From Oscillospiraceae bacterium (lineage in GTDB: Bacteria; Bacillota; Clostridia; Oscillospirales; Oscillospiraceae), in NCBI GenBank assembly GCA_016290695.1, contig JAEEUX010000065.1:1-10792 (forward strand): a DNA stretch of 10,792 nucleotides, read 5' to 3'. Position numbers and translations under genes: made by a program. This document shows positions 1 through 6,088 of this stretch, one piece after another. The notes beneath the pieces are model-generated. The model was not told where the DNA came from. It saw only the letters and a program-made list of their open reading frames with translations, and ran no database searches. How positions within the stretch are numbered: position 1 is the stretch's first letter; every line of letters starts with the position of its first letter.

Positions 1-222
1 GCATGGCTGGCAAAATTCAACACCTTCTACATGGCGCTCATTTCCTTCGTGCTCATTTTCCTCGAAAACGGCGCCGCGCAGATAGCCTCCGCCTACACTA
101 CGCTGAACGACTATGCTGCCTCAATAATCACGGGCATCATCCTCTTCTTCATCCTCGGCAGCGAATTTTTTATCAATTACAGGCTCATTTTCAGATCTAA
201 AGCAGCAAAGGAGGCGAACTAA
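1..222 (+). CDS. ABC importer permease, C-terminal fragment (nucleoside/sugar BMP-type)
   Basis: This is the 3' end of a gene that begins before the window; the frame is open from base 1 (A-W-L-A-K-F...) to a TAA at 220-222. The 73 visible residues hold two hydrophobic stretches (around ALISFVLIFL and IITGIILFFILGSEFFI) and a short basic tail ending KAAKEAN, which fits the last helices of a BPD_transp_2-type inner-membrane permease. The stop codon touches the ATG of the next permease, so the two are translationally coupled, as in paired permeases of BMP-lipoprotein-dependent nucleoside importers (YufP/YufQ type). The ATPase and binding lipoprotein would be expected upstream, outside the window. 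The family call rests largely on the neighbour, because the fragment itself is short. Confidence 0.75.
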   Translation, partial: AWLAKFNTFYMALISFVLIFLENGAAQIASAYTTLNDYAASIITGIILFFILGSEFFINYRLIFRSKAAKEAN

Positions 223-1212
223 ATGGCCACTCTGATTGCGTGGATAAACCGCTCTATCTGGTTCGGAACGGTAATAATGTTCGCCTCGCTCGGCGAGATA
301 ATCACCGAAAAGGCCGGAAACCTTAATCTCGGCGTTCCCGGAATAATGTTTCTCGGAGGCTTCGCGGGCTTTGCCGGGGCGTATTATTACGAAAACTCCG
401 TCGTCACGCCGAACTTTGCCCTGTGTATACTGATCGCGCTCCTATGCGCTTTCGCGGCGGCGGCGCTCGGCGGCCTCATTTACAGCTTCCTCACCATTTC
501 CCTGCGCGCGAACCAGAACGTCACGGGTCTTGCCATCACCATCTTCGGAATGGGCGTCGCCAATTTCTTCGGCGTCCGCGTTCTCGGCGGCGGCACCTCC
601 GTCAAGGCCGTTTTCGCCAACTCCATCTTCACGGCAAAGATTCCTTTCCTCAGCGAGCTCGGCGCCTTTGGCGACATTTTCTTCTCCTACGGCTTTATGA
701 TTTACGCGGCGATAGTCTGCGCGGTTATAATCCACAAATTTCTCTATCGCTCGAAAACCGGCCTGAACCTCCGCGCCGTGGGCGAAAACCCGGCAACGGC
801 GGACGCCGCGGGCATAAACGTCGAAAAATATAAATACCTCGCGACCTGCCTCGGCGCAGGCATCACCGGCCTGGGTGGGGTATACTACGTCCTCGATTAC
901 GGCTACGGAACATGGTCTACCGCCAACTCCATTGAAGCGCTCGGCTGGCTCGCCGTCGCGCTCGTAATATTCGCAACGTGGAAGCCGCTGAACATCATCT
1001 GGGGCGCATACCTTTTCGGTTTCTTCTACTGGCTGTACAATTATCTGCCCACGATCCTCGGCATCACGCTGCCGAATTACGCGACGCAGCTTATCCAGAT
1101 GGTGCCGTACATTGTCACCATAGTTGTCCTCGTCTTTGTAAGCTTCCGCAAAAAGCGCGAGAACCAGCCTCCGGCAAGCCTCGGTCTGTCGTATTTCCGA
1201 GAGGAAAGATAA
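223..1212 (+). CDS. ABC transporter permease, nucleoside/simple-sugar (YufQ/NupQ-like)
   Basis: A complete 329-aa integral membrane protein of the BPD_transp_2 family, the second permease of a heterodimeric BMP-type importer that takes up nucleosides or simple sugars. The start is firm: AAAGGAGG at 207-214 sits 8 nt before the ATG, which directly follows the upstream TAA. The family hallmark near the N-terminus is visible (GEIITEKAGNLNLGVPGIM), followed by alternating hydrophobic helices. The cytoplasmic loop that contacts the ATPase follows the helix VIIHKFLYRSKTGLNLRAV (motif GENPATADAAGI). The C-terminus is basic (FRKKREN). Length is normal for the family, which runs slightly shorter than its partner permease. 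Substrate cannot be read from the permease alone; guanosine or other nucleosides are the best-known case. The gene ends 19 nt before a hairpin terminator, so it is the last in its operon. Confidence 0.9.
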   Translation: MATLIAWINRSIWFGTVIMFASLGEIITEKAGNLNLGVPGIMFLGGFAGFAGAYYYENSVVTPNFALCILIALLCAFAAAALGGLIYSFLTISLRANQNVTGLAITIFGMGVANFFGVRVLGGGTSVKAVFANSIFTAKIPFLSELGAFGDIFFSYGFMIYAAIVCAVIIHKFLYRSKTGLNLRAVGENPATADAAGINVEKYKYLATCLGAGITGLGGVYYVLDYGYGTWSTANSIEALGWLAVALVIFATWKPLNIIWGAYLFGFFYWLYNYLPTILGITLPNYATQLIQMVPYIVTIVVLVFVSFRKKRENQPPASLGLSYFREER

Positions 1213-1231
1213 CAATATGCATCATAAATAT

Positions 1232-1270
1232 GCCGCTTGTGTTCAGCACCACAAGCGGCGTTTATGTTTT
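1232..1270 (+). terminator. Rho-independent terminator of the permease operon
   Basis: A perfect 10-bp stem (GCCGCTTGTG at 1232-1241 with CACAAGCGGC at 1250-1259) encloses an 8-nt loop and is followed by GTTTATGTTTTT on the plus strand. With a small bulge the stem can be lengthened by the flanking CATAAA/TTTATG. It ends the importer operon. The 3' end of the opposing ymxH-like gene lies inside this hairpin, with its stop codon (TCA on the plus strand, 1243-1245) in the loop. On the minus strand only a weak U-run follows. Confidence 0.85.
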
Positions 1271-1521
1271 TCGCGTTTGTATTCGCCGGAAACCTCGACG
1301 AGGATTATATCATCTCCTATACGCTTTATTTTTTCCCACGGGATGATATAATCGTCGCCGCGCGCGAGCATTCCGAGCCAGCGGCACTCCCCGGGTATGA
1401 CGAGCGCAAGAACTTTGCCGTCGAGAATATCCACGACTACGTCCTCGACGTAACCCATTCTGTGCCCGTTGCATACGTTTATGACCTCACGGCATCGCAG
1501 CTCCTCCACCCTGCTATGCAT
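1243..1521 (-). CDS. YlmC/YmxH-family sporulation protein (PRC-barrel)
   Basis: A 92-aa protein with the YlmC/YmxH pattern. The N-terminal segment VEELRCREVINVCNGHRMG is followed by a beta-rich PRC-barrel (VEDVVVDILDGKVLALVIPG), then the family's WLGMLARGDDYIIPWEKI block and a GDDIILVEV strand. These small proteins are widespread in endospore formers and are annotated as sporulation-associated; no biochemical role is established. I place the start at 1521, not further upstream, because TGGAGGTGAGGAT lies immediately before this ATG and because family members begin close to the LRCREVIN-like segment. The basic end (KREKHKRRLWC) is longer than usual and is encoded by one arm of the convergent terminator. 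The gene stands alone with its own upstream region, which contains a possible sigma-E-type promoter. Confidence 0.85.
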   Translation of the reverse strand: MHSRVEELRCREVINVCNGHRMGYVEDVVVDILDGKVLALVIPGECRWLGMLARGDDYIIPWEKIKRIGDDIILVEVSGEYKREKHKRRLWC

Positions 1522-1588
1522 ATCCTCACCTCCAGTCAAATTGTGTCCTTGTACTAGTATCCGATAATTGGTTATTAGTACCATTTTT

Positions 1589-1617
1589 ATTGTATTGGCT
1601 GGCGCGTGGAATTATGC
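1589..1617 (-). promoter_or_regulatory. Candidate sigma-E-like promoter for the ymxH-like gene
   Basis: Read on the minus strand, GCATAAT (1611-1617) is followed after 14 nt by AATACAAT (1589-1596). This matches the Bacillus mother-cell sigma-E pattern (KMATATT, about 14 nt, CATACAMT) at 6 of 7 and 7 of 8 positions. It lies about 70 nt before the start codon. No good sigma-A pair is evident in the same stretch. The match is by eye, and short AT-rich motifs occur by chance, so this is a candidate only. Confidence 0.4.
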
Positions 1618-1650
1618 CGCATCGGCCCCGCCGAAGCATAAGGATTATAT

Positions 1651-1690
1651 AAAAAAGAGGCCGAGGCGGATACTTTTCCGTCTCGGCCTT
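1651..1690 (-). terminator. Rho-independent terminator of glutamate dehydrogenase
   Basis: On the minus strand a 13-bp GC-rich stem (1677-1689 pairing with 1658-1670, AGGCCGAGACGGA with its complement, one G-T wobble) closes a 6-nt loop and runs directly into CTTTTTT. It starts about 30 nt after the gdhA stop codon. This separates gdhA from the ymxH-like gene downstream on the same strand. Confidence 0.9.
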
Positions 1691-1718
1691 GATTTATTAT
1701 GCTCTGCTTTTCAACCGA

Positions 1719-3065
1719 TCACACAATGCCCTGAGCGAGCATGGCGTCGGCTACCTTGGTGAAGCCCGCGATATTCGCGCCGGCTACGAGGTTGCCGGGG
1801 CAGCCGTATTTCTCGGCGGCGGCAGCGGCGTTGGCATAGATGTTCTTCATGATGTTCTTGAGGCGCTCATCGACCTCCTCGAAGGTCCAGGACAGGCGCA
1901 GGGAGTTCTGGCTCATTTCGAGACCGGAAGTGGCGACACCGCCGGCGTTGGAAGCCTTCGCGGGGGCAAAGAGGAGCTTGTTCTGCTGGATGTAAGCGAC
2001 GGCCTCGGGAGTGGAGGGCATGTTCGCGCCCTCTGCTACGGCGATGCAGCCGTTGGCTACGAGAGCCTTCGCGCCGTCGAGGTCAAGCTCGTTCTGAGTG
2101 GCGCAGGGAAGGGCGATATCGCACTTTACGGTCCAGATGCCCTTGCTGCCCTCAACGTACTTGGCGCTGGGGACATAGTCAAGATAAGTCTTGATTCTTG
2201 CGCGCTTGACTTCCTTGATTTCCTTGATGATTTTATAGTCGATGCCGTTTTCATCGACGATGTAGCCGTTTGAATCGCTCATTGCGACGACCTTTGCGCC
2301 GAGCTGAGTGGCCTTCTGGTTGGCGTAGGTGGCGACGTTGCCGGAACCGGAAACGACGACGGTCGCGCCCTTGAAGCTCTTGCCTGCGGCCTTGAGCATC
2401 TCGTCGGTGAAGTAGCAGAGGCCGTAGCCGGTGGCCTCAGTACGGGCGAGAGAACCGCCGTAGGGGATGCCCTTGCCGGTGAGGACGCCGGTAAATTCGT
2501 TGCGAAGGCGCTTATACTGGCCGAACATGAAGCCGATCTCGCGGCCGCCTACGCCGATATCTCCGGCAGGAACGTCGAGGTCAGCGCCGATATGGCGGGA
2601 AAGCTCGGTCATGAAGCTCTGGCAGAAGCGCATAATCTCTCCGTCAGACTTGCCGTGGGGGTCAAAGTCGGAGCCGCCCTTGCCGCCGCCCATGGGGAGG
2701 CCGGTAAGGCTGTTCTTGAAAATCTGCTCAAAGCCGAGGAACTTGATGATAGAAAGGTTTACGCTGGGATGGAAGCGGATGCCGCCCTTATAGGGGCCGA
2801 TCGCGCTGTTGAACTGGACGCGGTAGCCGCGGTTTACCTGAACCTTGCCGTTATCGTCAACCCAGGGAACGCGGAAGAGAATCATGCGCTCCGGCTCTAC
2901 GATGCGCTCGATAACGCCGTTCTTCTCAAGCTCGGGACGAGCTTCGATAACGGGCTCGAGGCTTTCGAGAACCTCTTCAACCGCCTGAAGGAACTCCTTC
3001 TGCTCAGCGTTGCGGGCAGCAAGGCCCTCATAGATTTTTGCAAGATATGCGCTCTTTATAGCCAT
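1719..3065 (-). CDS. gdhA: NADP-type glutamate dehydrogenase
   Basis: A 448-aa, full-length hexameric-type glutamate dehydrogenase. It interconverts 2-oxoglutarate plus ammonium and glutamate in the cytoplasm, normally in the assimilatory direction for the NADP form. Landmarks in order: substrate-binding lysine in GPYKGGIRFHP (K93), then K117 in EQIFKNSL, the catalytic lysine in LPMGGGKGGSDFDP (K129), the catalytic aspartate in VPAGDIGVGGRE (D169), the TEATGYG segment (209-215), and the Rossmann motif VSGSGNVA (238-245). These residues correspond with a constant offset of 4 to the well-studied Clostridium symbiosum enzyme. The C-terminal KASNAGGVATSGLEMSQNS block is intact. The start at 3065 has GAGGG at 3076-3080, 10 nt upstream. 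The gene is monocistronic, with its own promoter and terminator. NADP over NAD use is inferred from overall similarity, not proven by a single residue. Confidence 0.97.
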   Translation of the reverse strand: MAIKSAYLAKIYEGLAARNAEQKEFLQAVEEVLESLEPVIEARPELEKNGVIERIVEPERMILFRVPWVDDNGKVQVNRGYRVQFNSAIGPYKGGIRFHPSVNLSIIKFLGFEQIFKNSLTGLPMGGGKGGSDFDPHGKSDGEIMRFCQSFMTELSRHIGADLDVPAGDIGVGGREIGFMFGQYKRLRNEFTGVLTGKGIPYGGSLARTEATGYGLCYFTDEMLKAAGKSFKGATVVVSGSGNVATYANQKATQLGAKVVAMSDSNGYIVDENGIDYKIIKEIKEVKRARIKTYLDYVPSAKYVEGSKGIWTVKCDIALPCATQNELDLDGAKALVANGCIAVAEGANMPSTPEAVAYIQQNKLLFAPAKASNAGGVATSGLEMSQNSLRLSWTFEEVDERLKNIMKNIYANAAAAAEKYGCPGNLVAGANIAGFTKVADAMLAQGIV

Positions 3066-3113
3066 AATTGAATATCCCTCATTTCAAATAGGTTTAATAC
3101 TGAGTGTGGTGGT

Positions 3114-3142
3114 ATCATAACACGATGTGCTTCAATTTACAA
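3114..3142 (-). promoter_or_regulatory. Sigma-A-type promoter of gdhA
   Basis: On the minus strand TTGTAA (3137-3142) and TATGAT (3114-3119) are separated by exactly 17 nt. This is a good vegetative -35/-10 pair about 50 nt before the gdhA start codon. A 9-bp inverted repeat at 3163-3189 lies just upstream of the -35 box and may be regulatory. Confidence 0.65.
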
Positions 3143-3162
3143 GACTAATTTGCTAAATAATT

Positions 3163-3189
3163 CGGAGAAAATGAAACTTTTTTTCTCCG
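3163..3189. repeat. 9-bp inverted repeat upstream of the gdhA promoter
   Basis: CGGAGAAAA (3163-3171) and TTTTCTCCG (3181-3189) are perfect inverted repeats separated by 9 nt. The element sits 21 bp upstream of the gdhA -35 box and downstream of the ABC operon terminator. It could be an operator, a second weak terminator, or chance in an AT-rich stretch. Nothing in the sequence decides between these. Confidence 0.4.
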
Positions 3190-3204
3190 CACTTTCATTT
3201 TGCC

Positions 3205-3246
3205 TCAAAATAGCGGCGGGAAACGGTGTTTTGTACCGTTTCCCGC
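3205..3246 (-). terminator. Terminator of the GntR/ABC operon
   Basis: A perfect 12-bp stem (GCGGGAAACGGT at 3216-3227 with ACCGTTTCCCGC at 3235-3246) closes a 7-nt loop. It begins 35 nt after the stop codon of the last permease. On the minus strand it is followed by CGCTATTTTG, a rather weak U-run. It is placed correctly to separate the ABC operon from the gdhA promoter. Confidence 0.65.
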
Positions 3247-3280
3247 ATTTTCCGGTTCAAATAATCCCATGAGCAGTTAT

Positions 3281-4000
3281 TCAGCTCCAGCCGAGAACCG
3301 CGTTGCACTTATAGAGCCACCTCGTCCCGAGAACCGCAATCAGTACGAGCACAGCCGCGCCCAAGCCCATCCATCCGGCAAGCGGAACCGCCTTCACCAA
3401 GCTCACAAGCCAGCGCGTGGAGCCCTCGGCGTTATTCACTATATACCGCACTATGCGCGTTCCGAAGAGACAGAAGAAGAGGAAAACGAAATAAAGCACC
3501 ATATATCCTTTTTTGCTGAAGCGGCAGCTTACGCCCGCGATAAAGAGCGCGATTGGCTGCGGAACGATAAGAAACAGCAGGAAGAAACCGAGCTTCAAAA
3601 ACTGCACGGGTTCGGGAGATATGCCGTAGGAGGCAAAAAAACTCATATACAAAGCGTGCTCCCCCGCGCCGAGCCCTATAATGACGAGCAGCGCGGCGGC
3701 GGACTTAATAAGGCAGGCAACGATGTGGCTAATGAGCTTCGTGCGGCGCGTGCAGCCCATAATAATCGCGAGCTGATAATCATGCACGAAGGAAATACCG
3801 TCGAAAAACGCCGTACCCATGGCGTAGGCCATCACCGCCATAAGCGTAGCGAGAGGAAAATACTCGCCGGGGTCACTGTCTACCCTCATTATAATATTTA
3901 CCATGATTAGGCCCACTAAATACAGTCCTATCACGAAGAAAACAATCATTAAGCGCGGTTTTCCGCAGGAAACGAATTCATTTTTAATCTGTTTAAGCAT
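3281..4000 (-). CDS. ABC transporter membrane subunit (second permease of the YtrA-type operon)
   Basis: A 239-aa polytopic membrane protein with about six predicted helices (roughly residues 17-38, 48-70, 89-111, 135-156, 166-184, 205-227). It is the last gene of the GntR-ATPase-permease-permease operon and follows the previous permease by 15 nt, with GGGAGGG in that gap as its ribosome binding site. No enzyme motif is visible. The loop IIMGCTRRTKL before helix 3 resembles LGSTRKACF at the same place in the neighbouring permease, so the two are probably divergent paralogues forming a heterodimer driven by the shared ATPase. Six helices with no extracellular domain fits the ABC-2-like exporter fold. 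The substrate is unknown; relatives of this operon layout are linked to cell-envelope antibiotic stress or lantibiotic immunity. Confidence 0.75.
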   Translation of the reverse strand: MLKQIKNEFVSCGKPRLMIVFFVIGLYLVGLIMVNIIMRVDSDPGEYFPLATLMAVMAYAMGTAFFDGISFVHDYQLAIIMGCTRRTKLISHIVACLIKSAAALLVIIGLGAGEHALYMSFFASYGISPEPVQFLKLGFFLLFLIVPQPIALFIAGVSCRFSKKGYMVLYFVFLFFCLFGTRIVRYIVNNAEGSTRWLVSLVKAVPLAGWMGLGAAVLVLIAVLGTRWLYKCNAVLGWS

Positions 4001-4015
4001 ACAGAAGCCCTCCCG

Positions 4016-4660
4016 TCAGATAAGCTTGACTTCGTATTTTTTCAGCGACAAATACTGCGTTATAACGGAGCCCGCGAATAGCACGAAAGTTACGAGCCCG
4101 ACTATAAGCGTAAGCGTGCTGTCGCCGTCCATATTAAGCTTCGCGAAATTGAACTTACCGTTCGACGCCAAGAAGAAGCCGTTCACGCCGCCGATAATCG
4201 CAAAAAGCGCAACCATGATTATCGCGCCTGCCTTACCGAACCTGAGCTTGACGCAGCTTATTATCGCCCCGATGGAACCGCCCGATAAGAGGACCATGAA
4301 TATCACCGGCAAGAGCTTCAGGACTCCGGCGGTAACGTCGCTTTTTATAAAGCAAGCTATTGCCAAACACAGGGCGGTGATGATGACGCAGGGGATAATC
4401 TTTATCATCTGCAAGCCAAAGAAACAGGCTTTTCTCGTGCTGCCGAGCGATACGCTGAGCGGAATATAATAAAAGAGGCTCACTCCGCTGAGAACACAAA
4501 GTATCATCCAGCCGCCAATCGTAAGATAATAGGGCATTAATTCAAGTCTTGAAAGTATCGGATGTTCCTCCGTACTCATCATAAGCGAATAAAAAACGCT
4601 TATCGCAAGAACCCAAACGAGATTTTTGAAGGATACCCAAAGCCACATTTTAAGCTTCAT
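4016..4660 (-). CDS. ABC transporter membrane subunit (first permease of the YtrA-type operon)
   Basis: A 214-aa integral membrane protein with about six predicted helices (about 10-28, 45-67, 85-105, 113-135, 144-163, 181-203) and a charged end (LSLKKYEVKLI) typical of ABC-2-like permeases. The start at 4660 is preferred over the upstream ATG at 4681 because AGAGGAAG lies about 8 nt before it and because its ATG overlaps the stop of the ATPase gene as ATGA (4657-4660), meaning translational coupling. A loop SLGSTRKACF (about 72-80) matches the recurring G-x-[TS]-R-[KR] loop of this permease group and is shared with the next gene. It presumably pairs with that permease and the upstream ATPase. 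The transported molecule cannot be read from the sequence. Confidence 0.8.
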   Translation of the reverse strand: MKLKMWLWVSFKNLVWVLAISVFYSLMMSTEEHPILSRLELMPYYLTIGGWMILCVLSGVSLFYYIPLSVSLGSTRKACFFGLQMIKIIPCVIITALCLAIACFIKSDVTAGVLKLLPVIFMVLLSGGSIGAIISCVKLRFGKAGAIIMVALFAIIGGVNGFFLASNGKFNFAKLNMDGDSTLTLIVGLVTFVLFAGSVITQYLSLKKYEVKLI

Positions 4661-5535
4661 TGCTGTACTTCCTCTCCGCATAGGGCAACGAATATGTTCT
4701 GGAGGCTCATCGGCTTCACCGTGACATCTTCGTTTTCCTCGATGTGCTCCCCGCCCCTGAGTATCGCCGCGACGGTCTTTGCCCTGCCTATCATTTCCGC
4801 GTGGTGCGTCTCGACGCCGCTCGTTGCCTTGTTCACGGCTTCCTCGAGGCCGGAAACGTATTTGCAGCGGTCTATAAGCTCCTGCGTGTTTTCGTTTGCG
4901 ATTATTTCGCCGTTTCTGAGGATTATTACGTCCTCAAAGACGTTTGCAGCCTCTTCGATGATATGCGTGGAAATGACGAAGCAGCGTCCGCTTTCGGAAA
5001 ATTCGCTCAGGAGCTCCTTATAGAAGTATTCTCTCGCGATAACGTCAAGCCCCGCGACGGGCTCGTCGAGGAAGGTGAACTCCGCCTTGCTCGCCAGAGC
5101 AATCGTTATCGTAACGGCGGAGAGCATGCCCTTGTTTGCCTTCATTATCTGTTTTTTGATGTCTATTTCAAAGGCGTCGACGAGGCGTGCGGCGAGCTCT
5201 GCATCCCAGGCCGGATAATAGAGCGCCGCCATTTTGAGGTAATCCTTTATCTTCATGCCCGCGATGCCGTTATTTCCGCTGACGTTCAGCTCACGTGAAA
5301 AGCAGATGCGGTTGAGGCTCTTCTGGTTTTCCCAAACCGGTTCCCCATCTATCTCGACGCTGCCCGCAGTAAGCGGAGCCTGCGCGCTCATAAGCGAGAG
5401 AAGCGTGGATTTTCCCGCGCCGTTGCGCCCGATGAGGCCGTATATCTTGCCGGATTCAAGCGTCAGATCTACGTTTTTTACGGCCAGCTTATCCTTATAC
5501 TTTTTGCTTACGCCCTTGCAAACAAGTTTACTCAT
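4657..5535 (-). CDS. ABC transporter ATP-binding protein (YtrB-like)
   Basis: A 292-aa cytoplasmic ABC ATPase that powers the two downstream permeases. Walker A is GRNGAGKST (36-44), Walker B FTFLDEP (153-159, with catalytic E158), the D-loop AGLD (161-164) and the H-loop histidine H191 in VISTHIIEE. Two motifs are unusual. The signature region reads ANKGMLSA (133-140), not LSGGQ, close to the N/S-K-G-M form of YtrB/EcsA-like ATPases. The Q-loop region (ICFSREL, 77-83) lacks the usual glutamine. About 80 residues follow the nucleotide-binding core, a regulatory tail seen in this family. The gene begins inside the GntR stop (ATGA, 5532-5535) and ends inside the permease start. It is probably an exporter component connected with envelope stress; the substrate is unknown. 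Confidence 0.9.
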   Translation of the reverse strand: MSKLVCKGVSKKYKDKLAVKNVDLTLESGKIYGLIGRNGAGKSTLLSLMSAQAPLTAGSVEIDGEPVWENQKSLNRICFSRELNVSGNNGIAGMKIKDYLKMAALYYPAWDAELAARLVDAFEIDIKKQIMKANKGMLSAVTITIALASKAEFTFLDEPVAGLDVIAREYFYKELLSEFSESGRCFVISTHIIEEAANVFEDVIILRNGEIIANENTQELIDRCKYVSGLEEAVNKATSGVETHHAEMIGRAKTVAAILRGGEHIEENEDVTVKPMSLQNIFVALCGEEVQQ

Positions 5536-5903
5536 TGTTTCGTTCCTCCGTTTCGGATCATGTCGATCAATTCTTCCTTGCTGATTCCAAGACTTTTCGC
5601 TTCGTTTAAAAGCTCCGATATTTTCTCTTCCATAAAAGCTTTCTTCCTTTGCGTGCGTATCTTTTCCGCGGCGCCCGGCGCCACGAACATCCCTATTCCG
5701 CGTTTTTTGAATAATATGCCTGAGTCTACCAGAAGGTTTACGCCCTTCGCCGCCGTCGCGGGGTTTATGATATAGAGCTTAGCGAGCTCATTCGTGCTCG
5801 GTATGCGTTCGTCCTCCCGCAGAACGCCGCGAAGGATGTCCGTCTCGATCATTTCCTGAATCTGGATATATATGGACTTGCCTTCGTCAAGTAATTCTTT
5901 CAC
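5532..5903 (-). CDS. GntR-family transcriptional regulator, YtrA subfamily
   Basis: A 123-aa DNA-binding protein. An N-terminal winged helix-turn-helix (about residues 10-75: IYIQIQEMIETDILRG, then IPSTNELAKLYIINPATAAKGV, then the wing KKRGIGMFV) is followed by a short helical dimerisation tail of about 45 residues. This is the small YtrA type of GntR regulator, not the FadR/HutC types with large ligand domains. I choose the GTG at 5901-5903: GGAGG (5911-5915) lies 7 nt upstream, and translation from there gives the normal YtrA length. The reading frame stays open to 6035, but that part overlaps the promoter. It is the first gene of the operon, and its stop overlaps the ATPase start. YtrA proteins generally repress their own operon, and a dyad across the -10 box fits this. 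Confidence 0.92.
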   Translation of the reverse strand: MKELLDEGKSIYIQIQEMIETDILRGVLREDERIPSTNELAKLYIINPATAAKGVNLLVDSGILFKKRGIGMFVAPGAAEKIRTQRKKAFMEEKISELLNEAKSLGISKEELIDMIRNGGTKQ

Positions 5904-5932
5904 AGCCGGTCCTCCGTTCATTGGTTCATTAC

Positions 5933-5952
5933 TTGTGTAACTAACCATACAA
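5933..5952. promoter_or_regulatory. Candidate GntR (YtrA) operator overlapping the -10 box
   Basis: The 20-bp stretch beginning TTGTGTAACT and ending AACCATACAA is an imperfect dyad (TTGTrT at each end in inverted orientation). It covers the -10 box and the likely transcription start. YtrA-type regulators bind short dyads with GTnT/AnAC-like ends in their own promoters, so this is the likely autoregulatory site. The symmetry is only partial. Confidence 0.45.
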
Positions 5953-5972
5953 CTAATTATCCCTTTTGTCAA
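5944..5972 (-). promoter_or_regulatory. Sigma-A promoter of the GntR/ABC operon
   Basis: On the minus strand a perfect -35 box TTGACA (5967-5972) is followed after 17 nt by TATGGT (5944-5949). This is about 40 nt before the GTG start of the GntR gene. The -35 box is consensus and the region is AT-rich. Confidence 0.8.
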
Positions 5973-6035
5973 TAGTAATTTGAAAAATATTTTTTTGGGG
6001 CGGAAAGCACAAGCATCAACCATATCCCCCTGCAT

Positions 6036-6070
6036 AATAAAAAATCGCCCCTCGCGTTTCCGCGAGGGGC
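6036..6070 (-). terminator. Rho-independent terminator with GAAA loop
   Basis: A perfect 10-bp stem (GCCCCTCGCG at 6047-6056 with CGCGAGGGGC at 6061-6070) has a tetraloop that reads GAAA on the minus strand (GNRA type, very stable). It is followed two bases later by TTTTTT. It lies 18 nt after the stop of the four-Cys gene and ends that operon. It sits upstream of the GntR promoter region and insulates it. Confidence 0.92.
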
Positions 6071-6088
6071 AAAATCCGAAAGCATCCG

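Noticed and set aside
442..1215. Long minus-strand open frame of 257 codons opposite the permease
   Set aside because: It lies fully antisense to a clear permease gene, has a charged low-complexity composition with no family motif, and has no convincing ribosome binding site. GC-rich codon bias produces such frames.
1551..1581. GTACTA/TAGTAC inverted repeat upstream of the ymxH-like gene
   Set aside because: Six base pairs with a 19-nt spacer is expected by chance in AT-rich DNA.
1689..2273. Plus-strand frame of 194 codons, and a second at 2592-3071, opposite gdhA
   Set aside because: Both are mirror frames of the highly conserved glutamate dehydrogenase and have no independent domain signal.
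3200..3910. Plus-strand frame of 236 codons opposite the last permease
   Set aside because: It is rich in charged residues and His, runs through the terminator hairpin, and has no start signal. The opposing frame is a coherent membrane protein with a ribosome binding site and operon spacing.
5904..6035. N-terminal extension of the GntR gene to an ATG at 6035
   Set aside because: The extension would cover the consensus promoter and candidate operator and has no family similarity. A GTG with a proper ribosome binding site gives the normal YtrA length.
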